From: Nitrobacter sp051535235
GTDB lineage: Bacteria > Pseudomonadota > Alphaproteobacteria > Rhizobiales > Xanthobacteraceae
Assembly: GCF_051535235.1 (NCBI RefSeq)
Contig: NZ_JBPPLZ010000007.1
Coordinates: forward strand, 1-64,000
Direction of reading: 5' to 3'
Length of the DNA stretch: 64,000 nt
Below are positions 23,362 through 35,081 of this stretch, in pieces. The position numbers were made by a program, and so were the translations under genes. The notes below the pieces were generated by a model. The model was not told the origin of the DNA and did not search any database. It saw nothing but the letters and a program-made list of their open reading frames with translations. Numbering within the stretch: position 1 is the first letter of the stretch; each line of letters starts with the position of its first letter.

Positions 23362-25704
23362 TCAATACTTCACGTTCGCAAACAGCCGCACGTTCAGCCC
23401 GGGCAGCAACACCTCGTCCTTGTTGTAGGCGACGGCGTTGCGCATCTGCTCATTCAGCAGATTATCTCCGACCAGACCGACGGTCACCTGCTGCGCTCCC
23501 CACCAATCGTTTTTGGCGAGAATGGTCGTGTAGCTGATCTCGGCGCGCAGCCGATTGTAGCCGGGGGTCGGCGTCTCCACGCCGCTGACGTCATTCTGCG
23601 CGAAGGCGTGGAGCAGGTTGATGCGCGCCAGCCAGTTGGCGTCGTGGTAGTAGATGCCGCCGCCCGCGCGCTGCGGCGGAATTCGCGGCACGTTGGAGCC
23701 GTCCGTGAAGGTCGCGCGAACAATATCGTACTGCCCTTCGATGCCGAACAGGCCGTTCCAGACGGGAAGGACGTCATATTGAAACTGGAATTCGCCGCCA
23801 CGGAAAACGGCATCGGTCTGGGAATAGACGGCCTGGTTCAATTCCAGACCCGGCCCGGCTGCGCATCCCGTCTCGTCGCAGGTGTTGCCGGTCAGGCGCC
23901 GGTAGATGAAGCCGTTGAACCGCGTGTAATAGCCGGTCAGTTCAAAACGCAGCGGTCCGGCCGCGCGGCGCAATCCCGCCTCGATCGACTTCGCGGTCTC
24001 GATGCCGAGGTTTGGATTGCCGATGTCGAAGGTTTCTGTCGCATCGTGCGCGCCGCGTGAGAACAGTTCGGCCGGCTTCGGCGCGCGCTGGACGTATTGT
24101 CCGGTCAGGCTGGCCACCAGATTCCAGGGCAGGTCCTGGATCAGGCCGACGCTGGCGCTTGCCGGCGTGAAGTTCAGCGCCCGCGGCATTGCCGCGCCGA
24201 TCGCGCCTGGATCAGTGGTGAGATCGAACAGTTCGGGGATGACGCTGGGAGTCGAACCGCTGAGGTTCACGTGTTCGATCCGGCCAGCGAGTTGCGCCTT
24301 GGTCGTCTCGCTGAACTTGAACTCGTTGAAGACGTAGCCGGCGAGCTTTGCGTTGCTGTTCGGATCCCACAGGCCGTTGAGCGGGCTGCCCGGATCGTCC
24401 GGACTCGGCGCGGTCAGGTCCTGATGTGACGCCTGCACGCCGATCGCGGTCGTCAGGGCGGCGAAACGCAGGTTGAACGGAGCGAGCTGGACTTCCATCC
24501 GGCCTTCCTGCTCCTTGTTGGTGAAGGTCTGGCGGACGCCGTCGCTGGACAGATCCGCCGCATCGGCAAGCCCGAGTTCGTTGTGCCTGTAGTCGGTTGC
24601 TCCGACCCAGAAGCGGATGGCATCGACTGCCGCCGCATCGGGGCGATATTCGCCTTTTGCGGTGAACTTGGTCTGGTGAGCGTCGATCCGGGTGCCGACC
24701 TCTTCGCCCTCGCGGCCCGGAATATGATACAGGCTGTTGTTCTGGGTGATCGCGGCGCCAACGAAACCGCCGTCGAACAGGTACGAGCCGCCGACCGAGC
24801 CTCCGTTTGAGTCGGTTGCGGAGTTCTTCTGCACGCCGCCGGGGATCGCATAGTCCTCGGTCCGGCGCGCGAAGGCGTCGGCGTGAATTGCGACGTTGTT
24901 GCCGCCCGCATCGAGCAGCACCGCGCCTTCGCGACCCTGGTCCACGCTGGACAACGCTCCCCGCGTTTCAAAGCTTGCGCAGCCGGAGGGCGTCGAGAAT
25001 TGCGGCGCCTTGACGTCGTAGCCATAGGTCTGCGTCGTCAGCGGCAGCGCGCACGGCGTGGTTTCGGGAATGCGGTTATTGGTAGCACTGACGACGCCGC
25101 CGATCGCCGTCGAACCGTAGCGTAGCGTGGCTGGGCCGCGGATCACCTCGACCTGATTGGTCGAAAGCGGATCGATCGGCACGAAATGGTCCTCGCCGAG
25201 ATCGGACGCGCCGTTGCTTCCGACGCCGTTTTCCACGATGCCGACGCGATTGACGTCGAGTCCGCGAATGATGGGGCGGCTCGATGCGCCGGGCGCGAAC
25301 GACGAGCCGGTGATGCCCGGCTTGTTGTTGAGCAGGTCGCCCAGCGTCGCGGCTCCGTTGCGCCGAATTTCTTCGTTGGGGACCACGGTCACGGTGGCGA
25401 ACTGATCTGTCACGACGGGCAACGTGCCCGGCAGATCGGCAGGGGGCGAGGGCGGCGTCGGCGCGGCGGCGACTTCGGGTTGCCCGGCGGTGGATGGAGG
25501 AAAGGTCCTGCCGCGGCGGACCGTGTGCGTGGGCTTGGTCCGGGAAGGCCGCGCGCGGTGCACGATCGGACTGGGGGCGTTGACCACGATCCCGGGCAGG
25601 GCGGTCTGAGCCGAGGCTTGATCGGGGATCGCCATGGCGAGGGCTGGAAGCGATACTGCGCCGAGGCGCGCGATCGCCAGGAAACGATTGGAAGAAACTG
25701 ACAT
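23362..25704 (-). CDS. TonB-dependent outer-membrane receptor, ZnuD-like (probable zinc uptake)
   Basis: The 780-residue protein has a signal peptide (cut near ASA-QT, residue 33), a Pro-rich linker, a plug domain (about 95-220: RNGAATLGDLLNNKPGITG, RPIIRGLDVNRV, QVEVIRGPATLRYGS) and a 22-strand barrel ending in an aromatic residue (VKY). The DHFVPIDPL segment followed by the VEVIRGP block and IPE is like ZnuD-type receptors. The gene upstream on the same strand encodes a DUF2946 protein preceded by a Zur-like palindrome, which supports zinc as substrate. There are 127 bases between the two genes, so a separate promoter is possible. Copper or another metal cannot be excluded. Confidence 0.82.
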   Translation of the reverse strand: MSVSSNRFLAIARLGAVSLPALAMAIPDQASAQTALPGIVVNAPSPIVHRARPSRTKPTHTVRRGRTFPPSTAGQPEVAAAPTPPSPPADLPGTLPVVTDQFATVTVVPNEEIRRNGAATLGDLLNNKPGITGSSFAPGASSRPIIRGLDVNRVGIVENGVGSNGASDLGEDHFVPIDPLSTNQVEVIRGPATLRYGSTAIGGVVSATNNRIPETTPCALPLTTQTYGYDVKAPQFSTPSGCASFETRGALSSVDQGREGAVLLDAGGNNVAIHADAFARRTEDYAIPGGVQKNSATDSNGGSVGGSYLFDGGFVGAAITQNNSLYHIPGREGEEVGTRIDAHQTKFTAKGEYRPDAAAVDAIRFWVGATDYRHNELGLADAADLSSDGVRQTFTNKEQEGRMEVQLAPFNLRFAALTTAIGVQASHQDLTAPSPDDPGSPLNGLWDPNSNAKLAGYVFNEFKFSETTKAQLAGRIEHVNLSGSTPSVIPELFDLTTDPGAIGAAMPRALNFTPASASVGLIQDLPWNLVASLTGQYVQRAPKPAELFSRGAHDATETFDIGNPNLGIETAKSIEAGLRRAAGPLRFELTGYYTRFNGFIYRRLTGNTCDETGCAAGPGLELNQAVYSQTDAVFRGGEFQFQYDVLPVWNGLFGIEGQYDIVRATFTDGSNVPRIPPQRAGGGIYYHDANWLARINLLHAFAQNDVSGVETPTPGYNRLRAEISYTTILAKNDWWGAQQVTVGLVGDNLLNEQMRNAVAYNKDEVLLPGLNVRLFANVKY

Positions 25705-25831
25705 CTGTTTAGTCCTGACGTGGCCGACATTTGACCCGTAGCGGGCCGGCGGCCGTCGAAATCGATGGACGAGTGGTAAAACTCATCGGCAACGGCTGCG
25801 CCAACGCGCGGGCGTCGCCGAGTGATCGATG

Positions 25832-26248
25832 TCAGGAGGAGGGAGGCGCGCGCGGCTGTGAAACGATGTGCCGCGGCTTGATGTGGTTGAACTCGGCGTC
25901 GGTGGTCAGATAGAGGAAATGATACGCCTCGGGCAGCAGCAAGACCGGAGGCTCGGTGAACAGCACCGTACCTGCGAGCGCCATGACGGCGCAAATGGCA
26001 CAGAAGTCGCTGTCCTGATGATGACCTGTCGCGGGCCCTGCGGGACTCTCGGCCGCCGCGCTGGCGGATTCGGTGACGGCGGCTTTGGTCGCAAGAGGCG
26101 TGGATGCGCCGCTCGGCTGCATCGCGACCGCAGGTGCCGCGAGCGCCGCAGTGCCGTGATGATGTCCGAACGACAGCACCAACTGGATCGCAAGCGCGAG
26201 CAGCGCAAGCCGCGATCCATGTTTGATGTTCGACCGGAACCACTTCAT
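25832..26248 (-). CDS. DUF2946-type small membrane/periplasmic protein, histidine rich
   Basis: With ATG 26248 the protein has 138 residues: a short basic start (MKWFRSNIKHG), one hydrophobic segment (about 12-28), then FGHHHG, an Ala/Pro-rich stretch, and GHHQDSDFCAICAVMALAG with a C-x2-C pair. A second hydrophobic segment lies in the C-terminal part. DUF2946 proteins often lie beside TonB-dependent metal receptors. The His and Cys residues suggest metal binding in the periplasm, which is inference. An earlier ATG at 26311 lies inside the Zur-like palindrome and is unlikely. Confidence 0.72.
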   Translation of the reverse strand: MKWFRSNIKHGSRLALLALAIQLVLSFGHHHGTAALAAPAVAMQPSGASTPLATKAAVTESASAAAESPAGPATGHHQDSDFCAICAVMALAGTVLFTEPPVLLLPEAYHFLYLTTDAEFNHIKPRHIVSQPRAPPSS

Positions 26249-26293
26249 GCAGTGACAAGCCCCCGCCGCGGAATTTGTCCTCGGCGCGCCCAA

Positions 26294-26312
26294 GATGTTA
26301 TAATGTAACATC
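26294..26312. promoter_or_regulatory. Zur-like operator
   Basis: GATGTTATAATGTAACATC is a 19-bp palindrome with 7-base perfect arms. It closely matches known Zur boxes (ATGTTATAnTATAACAT). It lies 46 bases upstream of the DUF2946 start and should repress the DUF2946/TonB receptor pair when zinc is plentiful. Confidence 0.72.
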
Positions 26313-26461
26313 GCCTCATTGGACCGCGGATGTCAACCGGAGTTTGCCGCGCCGAGCCCGGGCGACGTCATTGACCGGAAAGTGTGGGATCGCGGTCACG
26401 GTCGTCGAGCGTATCGGGGAGCGAATGCGGGTCGCGCCGCGTCAAGCCGGTTGCGCCGGGT

Positions 26462-28525
<2,064 letters not shown>

Positions 28526-28567
28526 GCGCTATTCTTCCGTCGCGACAACCTGCACACCGCAGTTCCT

Positions 28568-28647
28568 GTCATTGCGAGGAGCGTAGGCGACGAAGCAATC
28601 CAGCCTGCACGCATGGCGCTGGATTGCTTCGCTTCGCTCGTAATGAC
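28568..28647. repeat. Interspersed inverted repeat GTCATTGCGAGGAGC ... GTAATGAC
   Basis: An 80-base imperfect palindrome with arms GTCATTGCGAGGAGCGTAGG.. and ..GCTTCGCTCGTAATGAC. It sits inside the moxR operon between the DUF4159 gene and the 687-residue membrane protein gene. A related partial copy is at 37523. Confidence 0.72.
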
Positions 28648-28670
28648 GAATGAACGGCTCATGTTGGCCT

Positions 28671-31484
28671 CTACTGCCCCAGCCGTTCGATCAGCGCCGG
28701 CGCGTGGACCTGGTCGGCCTTGTAGTTGCCGGTCAGGGTGTACATCACGATGTTCACGCCCGCGCGGAAGGCGAATTCGCGTTGCCGCGGCTCGCCCGGC
28801 GAGAGCGGCAGCATCGGCTGGCCGTCGGGACGCATCGCCCATGCGCCCGCGAGATCGTTCGAGGTGATGATGATCGGCGAGACTCCGTCGCCGCCACGCG
28901 CCGGCCGTGACGCCGCGTCGTCGTCCTCGTCGCGCGGCAGCGCCTCCACCCAGGTCTGGCCGGTGGTGAAGCGGCCGGGAAAGTCGTGCAGCAGATAGAA
29001 CGTCTTGGCCAGCACATGCTCGTGCGGCACCGGCTCGAGTTCGGGAATGTCGAGCGACGAAAGGATGGTGCGCAGTTCCTGCATCCCCGGCGTTCGCGAT
29101 TCGTCGTCCTCGCCCGGCAGCGCATCGATCGCATCGCGGGTATCGAACAGAACCGTTCCGCCTTGCTTCATGTAGGCGTCGATCTTGTTGAGGGCGCTTT
29201 GCGATGGCTTCGGCGCGCCCGGCACCACCGGCCAGTAGATCAGCGGGAAGAACGCCAGTTCGTCGCGCGCCGGGTCGATGCCGACCGGATCGCCGGCTTC
29301 CAGCGCCGTGCGCTGCGCCAGAAACAAAGTAAGCCCGCTCATCCCGGCTTTGACGATGGTGTCGACGTCGGCATTGCCGGTCACGACATAGGCCAGCCGT
29401 GTCTGCGAGGTGGCCTTCATCGCGAATTCGTCCTTCGCGCTGTCGGCGCGCGCGGGCGAAGGCATCATTGCGATCGTCGGCAGCGCCAGAGCGAGCAACA
29501 GCGCGGCAGGGGCGGCGCGGCGACGCAGCAGCATGGCGAGGCCGCCGCCAAGCAGCGCCACGATGACGGCGTCGATCAGAAACAGTGCAAGCGCCGCTGA
29601 CAGCAGGATGCCGCGGATGTCGTGCGGTTCGGCATTGGTGAAGCTCGCCCGGCGCGCCGTCAGTGTTGAAGTATCCAGCGGCACGATCCGGTCGGTGGCC
29701 GCCAGCGTATTGACCGCAATCGGGCCGTCGGCCGGTCCGTAGAATCCGGGAGGATGTTCGACGGTGCCACGGCCGCGGTAGTTGACCGGCAGGGGTTTGG
29801 CGGTAGCTGGCGGCGGCGTGAAAGCGCCGAAGCCGTCGAGCGTCCGCAGCGGCGCAACCGTTTCAGCCTTTGTGTCGGTGTCGGTCTTGCCGGTGTTGGC
29901 GGTATAGCCGGAAGCATCGACGATCCGCCGCAGCATCTCGACGAAGGTGCCCGACATCGGCAGGTCGGACCAGCGCATGTCGGCGCTCACGTGAAACAGT
30001 GCAAGCAGGCCTTTGCCGCGACGTTCGCCGGTCACGAGCGGCGTTCCGTCGACGAGCGAAGCCCAGCTCTTCGCCGCCAGCGCCGCATCCGGTTCGGCCA
30101 GCACCTGCCGGCTGACGGTGACGTCGTTTGGCACCGCAAGGCCCGCGAACGGCCCGTCCGCGGCGAAGGCGGCGAGATGTTGCGGCTTTTCCCACGTCAT
30201 GCTGCCGCCGAGGCTGCGGCCGCCGTGGCGCAATTTCACCGGCACCAGATCGTCGTCGGCCTGCGCCAGGCGCGGCCCCGCGAACCGCACCATCACGCCG
30301 CCGCGGTCGAGCCAGGCGTCGATGCGCTGGCGCAGCTCCGGCGATAATGCGCCGACGTCGGCCATCACGATCATCGGCAGCTTCTGATCCAGAAACTGGG
30401 TGACGACCTGCTGCGGCGCGCCCTTGTCGCCGAGCCGCACATCGGCGAACGGCGCCAGCGCGCGCGTCAGATAGAACGTCGAGGCGAGCAGCGGCTGCGC
30501 CGTATCCGCGCTCGATCCGCTGACCACGCCGATGGCGCGGCGGCGCCAGCGCTTGTCGAGCAACTGCACCGCGCCCGAGGAGCGTTCGCCCGCGATTTCC
30601 AGCCGCGCGATGTCGTTGCGCAATTCCAGCGGCAGGTCGAACGCGGCTTCGGTTTCGCGATCCTGCGGCGGAAACGCGAAGCGCGTCTCACCGATCGGCG
30701 AGCCCTTCTGGTCGAGCGCCCGGACCACCCCGGCTTGCGGACCGTTCGCGGTGCCCCGCAACACCTTCACTGTCATTCTGGCGGCGGCATTTTCGGCTGC
30801 GGTCAGCGCATGCGCCGGCGGCGCGCCGCCCTCGATGATGGTCAGGGAACGCTCGCCGATCACCTTGCCAAGGCCGTCGACGAAGTCCGCCCCGCGTCCG
30901 CTGTCGATGCCGTCGGACAGCCACACGATGTTGCTGTCGCCGGTTGCCTTCAGGAAGCGCTCGAGCGCCGGCAGCGTCTCGACGCGCTCGACGGCGAAGG
31001 GTTTCGGTGCGAGCTGGCGCAGCGCCACGCGCGCAGTGCCGGCCGGCATCAGCGTGATGTCATGCGCCGGCTCCGACAAGGGAACGATGGCGACGCCGCG
31101 CTGATCGCGGTCGGCCTCCGTGATCAGTTCGTCCGCGGCCCGGATCCGCGTTTCCCAACTCGATGCGGCGCTCCAGCCGTCGTCGAGCAGGATCGTCAAG
31201 GGCGCGCTCGAGCGCGCCGCGCCCGCTTTGGGATTCCACACCGGTCCGGCGGCTGCGAAGATCACCAGCGCCGCCGCCGCAAGCCGCAAGGCCGTCAGCC
31301 ACCACGGCGTGCGCGAGGGTGTCTCTTCCTTCGCGGCGATATCGAACAAGAGCCGCGTCGGCGGAAAATCGATCCGTCGCGGTCGTGGCGGCATCACCCG
31401 CAACAGCCACCACAGCAGCGGCAGGCTGAGCAGGCCGAGCAGCATCAGCGGCTGCAGGAACGACAGTGGAAGCGCCGACATCAT
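28671..31484 (-). CDS. DUF4159 protein with BatA-like N-terminus
   Basis: The 937-residue protein has an N-terminal BatA-type part, including LSFLQPLMLLGLLSLPLLWW, RIDFPPTRLLFDIA and a second helix around residues 60-80. A long periplasmic-type region, a further membrane segment near residue 675, and a C-terminal DUF4159 domain follow (from about LAYVVTGNADVD to the end). The start ATG 31484 overlaps the DUF58 stop (ATGA); a second ATG follows at once. The larger open frame upstream is a DUF58 shadow. It belongs to the moxR-DUF58-DUF4159 operon. The biochemical role is unknown. Confidence 0.8.
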   Translation of the reverse strand: MMSALPLSFLQPLMLLGLLSLPLLWWLLRVMPPRPRRIDFPPTRLLFDIAAKEETPSRTPWWLTALRLAAAALVIFAAAGPVWNPKAGAARSSAPLTILLDDGWSAASSWETRIRAADELITEADRDQRGVAIVPLSEPAHDITLMPAGTARVALRQLAPKPFAVERVETLPALERFLKATGDSNIVWLSDGIDSGRGADFVDGLGKVIGERSLTIIEGGAPPAHALTAAENAAARMTVKVLRGTANGPQAGVVRALDQKGSPIGETRFAFPPQDRETEAAFDLPLELRNDIARLEIAGERSSGAVQLLDKRWRRRAIGVVSGSSADTAQPLLASTFYLTRALAPFADVRLGDKGAPQQVVTQFLDQKLPMIVMADVGALSPELRQRIDAWLDRGGVMVRFAGPRLAQADDDLVPVKLRHGGRSLGGSMTWEKPQHLAAFAADGPFAGLAVPNDVTVSRQVLAEPDAALAAKSWASLVDGTPLVTGERRGKGLLALFHVSADMRWSDLPMSGTFVEMLRRIVDASGYTANTGKTDTDTKAETVAPLRTLDGFGAFTPPPATAKPLPVNYRGRGTVEHPPGFYGPADGPIAVNTLAATDRIVPLDTSTLTARRASFTNAEPHDIRGILLSAALALFLIDAVIVALLGGGLAMLLRRRAAPAALLLALALPTIAMMPSPARADSAKDEFAMKATSQTRLAYVVTGNADVDTIVKAGMSGLTLFLAQRTALEAGDPVGIDPARDELAFFPLIYWPVVPGAPKPSQSALNKIDAYMKQGGTVLFDTRDAIDALPGEDDESRTPGMQELRTILSSLDIPELEPVPHEHVLAKTFYLLHDFPGRFTTGQTWVEALPRDEDDDAASRPARGGDGVSPIIITSNDLAGAWAMRPDGQPMLPLSPGEPRQREFAFRAGVNIVMYTLTGNYKADQVHAPALIERLGQ

Positions 31485-32422
31485 GCCATGTGCCCCGCTT
31501 TGACGGAGCCCGCCGTGCCGCTCTTGCCCGCGGTCATGCCGGCATGAAGGAACAGCAGCAATTCGGCGGCGGAGCGGTCGGTTCTCTGGGTCGAGAACAG
31601 CCAGCCGAGCGCGTCGGTTTCCTCGCGGATCTGGTCGCGATGCAGCGCGACGCGCGCGACGTAGTCGCGAGACCATCGTTCGGCGCGGCCCGCGGTGATG
31701 ACGCGCCCGTCTTCGGGTTCGACGAACTCGACGCGTCCCGAATAGGGGAACGTCTCCTCGGCGGGATCGACCACCTGCAGCAGCGTGCCATGCGCGCCGG
31801 AGGCCGACAGCCCGGCGAGCATGGTCTTGATATCGGCGATCGGCGACCAGAAGTCGGACAGCACCACGATCTCTGATCGCGCCGGCGGCACGAACGATGG
31901 CGGCAGGCTGGCGCGCGCGAGGTCGTCGTGCAGCATCGCCTGCGCCATCCTGTCGATGACGTTGCGGCTGGCGGTGGGATTCAGCAGGCCGGGAACGCCG
32001 ACACGCTCGCCACCGGCCACCAGCAACTCCGCGAGTGCAAAGGTCACGATCAGGGCGCGTTCGAGCTTGCTGTCGCGCGCATCTCGGGAGGCAAAGGCCA
32101 TCGAGGCCGAGCGGTCGGGCCAGAGCCAGACCGTATGCGCGGCCTCCCATTCGCGCTCGCGGACGTAGAGATGATCGTCGCGCGCGGAGCGTCGCCAGTC
32201 GACATTCTGCGACGGTTCGCCGGACATGAAGCGGCGATACTGCCAGAAGTTTTCGCCCGAACCCGCGCGGCGGCGGCCGTGCAGCCCATGGATCACGTTG
32301 GCGGCGATGCGACGGGCTTCCAGCACGAGACGCGGCAGCGACGCCGCCAGCGCGCGGCTTTCACCGTCGGCACGTCTGACTGCTTCGATTTCCTGCCTGA
32401 CATGCTCGGCGGCTGCGACCAT
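31481..32422 (-). CDS. DUF58 protein (MoxR-associated)
   Basis: The 313-residue protein carries the DUF58 core FWQYRRFMSGEPSQNVDWRR with SARDDHLYVREREWE, followed by a VWA-like fold (WLWPDRSASM, VVLSDFW). Start ATG 32422 shares a base with the moxR stop (TGATG). DUF58 proteins are constant partners of MoxR AAA ATPases and are thought to be chaperone targets or adaptors. The order moxR-DUF58-BatA-like fits that pattern. Confidence 0.85.
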   Translation of the reverse strand: MVAAAEHVRQEIEAVRRADGESRALAASLPRLVLEARRIAANVIHGLHGRRRAGSGENFWQYRRFMSGEPSQNVDWRRSARDDHLYVREREWEAAHTVWLWPDRSASMAFASRDARDSKLERALIVTFALAELLVAGGERVGVPGLLNPTASRNVIDRMAQAMLHDDLARASLPPSFVPPARSEIVVLSDFWSPIADIKTMLAGLSASGAHGTLLQVVDPAEETFPYSGRVEFVEPEDGRVITAGRAERWSRDYVARVALHRDQIREETDALGWLFSTQRTDRSAAELLLFLHAGMTAGKSGTAGSVKAGHMA

Positions 32423-33432
32423 CAACCGATCCGCGTTTTCAGTTGTCCGATCACGTCGGAAATGGTGCGGCCCTCGGCGCGGGCCGAGAACGTCAGCGCC
32501 ATGCGATGTTTCAGCACCGGCTCGGCGAGGTCGAGCACGTCGTCGATCGAGGGCGCAAGACGCCCGTCGAGCAGCGCGCGGGCGCGCACCGCCAGCATCA
32601 GCGATTGGCTGGCGCGCGGGCCCGGTCCCCATGCGATCAGTTTTCCGACGTCGCCGCTTTCCGGTCCGGGGCGCGCCGAGCGCACCAGCGACAGGATGGC
32701 CTCGACCACGCTGTCGCCGACCGGCAGCCGTCGCACCAGCCGCTGCGCGGCTAGCACGACATCGGCGTTCATCGCGGCCTTCGCCAGGGTTTCCTCGGCG
32801 CCGGTGGTCTCGAACAGGATGCGCCGTTCCGCGTCGCGATCGGGGTAGTCGACATCGATCTCCATCAGGAAACGGTCGAGCTGCGCTTCCGGCAGCGGAT
32901 AGGTGCCTTCCTGCTCCAGCGGATTTTGCGTCGCCAGCACGTGAAAGGGTTTCGGCAAGTCGTGACGCGCGCCGGCAACGGTGATGTGCTGCTCCTGCAT
33001 CGCCTGCAAGAGCGCAGATTGCGTGCGCGGGCTGGCGCGGTTGATTTCATCCGCCATCAGGAGCTGTGCGAATACCGGTCCGGCGATGAAGCGGAACGAG
33101 CGCTTGCCGGCGCTGCTTTCGTCCAGCACCTCGGCGCCGAGGATGTCCGACGGCATCAGGTCCGGCGTGAACTGAACCCGCTTGGCGTCGAGCCCGAGCG
33201 TGACGCCGAGCGTCTCCACGAGCTTGGTCTTGGCAAGGCCGGGGACGCCGATCAGGAGCGCGTGTCCACCGGACAGGATGGTTACCAACGTGTTTTCGAC
33301 CACCCGGTGCTGACCGAAGATCACGGTGGAAATCGCGTCGCGCGCCGCACGGATCTGCTCCGCGACCTGCTCGGCCGAGCGGACGATCACGTCTTCCAGC
33401 TTCTCGACGCCCTTGTCAGCTTCCACAGCCAT
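32422..33432 (-). CDS. MoxR-family AAA+ ATPase
   Basis: The 336-residue ATPase has Walker A GVPGLAKTKLV (near residue 62), Walker B LLMADEINRASPRTQSAL, sensor 1 ATQNP and the MoxR-typical QEQHITVAG and EGTYPLPEAQLDRF. It is cytoplasmic and acts as a metal-insertion or folding chaperone in studied relatives. It is the first gene of the operon with the DUF58 and DUF4159 genes and the large membrane protein gene. Confidence 0.92.
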   Translation of the reverse strand: MAVEADKGVEKLEDVIVRSAEQVAEQIRAARDAISTVIFGQHRVVENTLVTILSGGHALLIGVPGLAKTKLVETLGVTLGLDAKRVQFTPDLMPSDILGAEVLDESSAGKRSFRFIAGPVFAQLLMADEINRASPRTQSALLQAMQEQHITVAGARHDLPKPFHVLATQNPLEQEGTYPLPEAQLDRFLMEIDVDYPDRDAERRILFETTGAEETLAKAAMNADVVLAAQRLVRRLPVGDSVVEAILSLVRSARPGPESGDVGKLIAWGPGPRASQSLMLAVRARALLDGRLAPSIDDVLDLAEPVLKHRMALTFSARAEGRTISDVIGQLKTRIG

Positions 33433-33804
33433 CCGTCACTCCTTGCGCGAGGCCGCGCCGTTTGCGTCGTCATGTCGTCAAACATATGCGAGCGCCGTGT
33501 ATTCCTGGAATTAAACTCTTGCCACAATACCGGATATTCGAGCCATCGGATCACGAATTGGCGGGTATCTTGCCGGTTCCGGCATTGAACCGCAGTTCGT
33601 GCCCGGATTTTTCGAAGTTGGCCGCGTGCGCTGCGAATACGGCTTGGCGAAGGTCAAATCCACTCCACTGGCAACTCTGGTATGGTTTGGGTTCAGAACG
33701 TCGCTTGCCCGTCGGGCATGATGAAACGAATTTCTGAACCGCCAAACGAGTGGGCCTGCGTCTCTCGTTGTGCCAGAACAGGGCGACCAAGGTCGGGGTA
33801 AACC
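33433..33804. other. Divergent intergenic region, moxR and DUF1285 gene
   Basis: About 370 bases between divergent operons. No gene, RNA gene or strong repeat is seen; the promoters of both operons should be here. A small hairpin-like stretch CGCTTGCCCGTCGGGC lies near 33700 but has no clear function. Confidence 0.4.
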
Positions 33805-34410
33805 ATGGCGAAGCAAGGGCGGTCCGATAGCCGGACGCTGGACGGGTTGGCGACCGCGGCGCGTGATGCCGCGGGCCCGACCGGCAAGGGGTTGCCCCCG
33901 GTGCATCTGTGGAATCCGCCGTTTTGCGGCGATCTGGACCTGCGAATCGCCGGCGACGGCACCTGGTTTTACATGAAAACGCCGATCGGCCGGCCGGCGC
34001 TGGTGCGGCTGTTCTCCACGATCCTGAAGCGGGAGGATGACAAACACTTTCTGGTGACGCCGGTGGAAAAGGTCGGCATCCGCGTCGACGACGCGCCGTT
34101 TATCGCCGTCGAGATGATTCAGGAGGGGGGCGAAAACGGTCGCCTGCTGCGGTTCCGGACCAACGTCGGCGACTGGGTGCCATGCGATTCCGGGCATCGG
34201 TTGCGCTTCGAGCCCTCGGAGAAGGGCGGATTGAAGCCCTATCTTCACGTTCGGGCGGACCTCTGGGCGAAGGTGACGCGGGCGTTGTATTACGATCTTG
34301 TTGACATGGGTGCGCAACGAATGATCGATGGACGGATGATGTTCGGTATCGAATCGGGTGGAGAGTTCTTTGCGATGGCGGATGCGGAGCAGGTGAGGGA
34401 CGCAGGTTGA
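33805..34410 (+). CDS. DUF1285 family protein
   Basis: The 201-residue protein has the DUF1285 features: LWNPPFCGDLDLRIAGDGTW, FYMKTPIGRPALVRLFS, FLVTPVEKVGIRVDDAPF and a C-terminal YYDLVDMG. It is cytoplasmic. The stop overlaps the TTG start of the NUDIX gene; the four genes DUF1285, NUDIX, DUF6111 and cca overlap one after another and form one operon. The function of DUF1285 is not known. Confidence 0.82.
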   Translation: MAKQGRSDSRTLDGLATAARDAAGPTGKGLPPVHLWNPPFCGDLDLRIAGDGTWFYMKTPIGRPALVRLFSTILKREDDKHFLVTPVEKVGIRVDDAPFIAVEMIQEGGENGRLLRFRTNVGDWVPCDSGHRLRFEPSEKGGLKPYLHVRADLWAKVTRALYYDLVDMGAQRMIDGRMMFGIESGGEFFAMADAEQVRDAG

Positions 34411-35081
34411 ACGTGCCGGTGGAGGAGACGGGCCCCGCGACCGATGACGGCTCCGGCGATTTTTTCAACCGCGCGCGGGCGCGGTTGCGCTTCGACATCC
34501 CCCCCGGGCTGACCGACGCCGGCATTGCCCCCTCGACCGGTGATCAGGGCCGCGATTTCATGCTCCAGGAAATCGCCCGGGACGAGCCGATGCGGGCTGC
34601 GGCGGTGCTGATCCCGGTGGTGGCGCGCGAGGAGCCGACCGTGTTGCTGACGCGCCGCGCCGCCCATCTCAGCGATCACGCCAACGAGATTGCGTTTCCC
34701 GGCGGTAAGATCGACGCCGCCGATGCCTCTCCGGTCGATGCCGCGCTGCGAGAGGCGTGGGAAGAGGTCGGCCTTCCCCGCGACTTCGTCGAACCGATCG
34801 GCTATCTTGACCTCTACGGCACGAGCGTCGGCTTTCGAATCCTGCCCACGGTGGCGCAGGTGAAGCCTGGATTTGACCTTCGCCTCAATGCGGGCGAAGT
34901 GGAGGAGGCGTTCGAAGTGCCGTTGTCGTTTCTGATGAACCCGGACAATCACAAACAGGGCTGGAAGCTATCCCGCGGCAGAATGCGCTCGTTCTACGAG
35001 ATGCCGTTCGAGGAGCGTTACATCTGGGGCGCTACCGCCGGTATCCTGCGCGTGCTGTATGAGCGAGTCTATCTCAAATGA
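34407..35081 (+). CDS. CoA pyrophosphatase-like NUDIX hydrolase
   Basis: The 224-residue protein has a NUDIX box, AFPGGKIDAADASPVDAAL followed by REAWEEVGL, and the preceding LLTRRAAHLSDHANEI that marks the CoA diphosphatase (NudL/YeaB) group. These enzymes cleave CoA or its derivatives into 4'-phosphopantetheine and 3',5'-ADP. Start TTG 34407 overlaps the DUF1285 stop. Later in-frame ATGs exist, but they would cut into the conserved N-terminal part. The stop overlaps the ATG of DUF6111. Confidence 0.83.
   Translation: MNVPVEETGPATDDGSGDFFNRARARLRFDIPPGLTDAGIAPSTGDQGRDFMLQEIARDEPMRAAAVLIPVVAREEPTVLLTRRAAHLSDHANEIAFPGGKIDAADASPVDAALREAWEEVGLPRDFVEPIGYLDLYGTSVGFRILPTVAQVKPGFDLRLNAGEVEEAFEVPLSFLMNPDNHKQGWKLSRGRMRSFYEMPFEERYIWGATAGILRVLYERVYLK

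Noticed and set aside
33433..33804. tRNA or small RNA gene in the moxR/DUF1285 gap
   Set aside because: No cloverleaf pattern, conserved tRNA boxes or terminator-like hairpin with T run could be seen.
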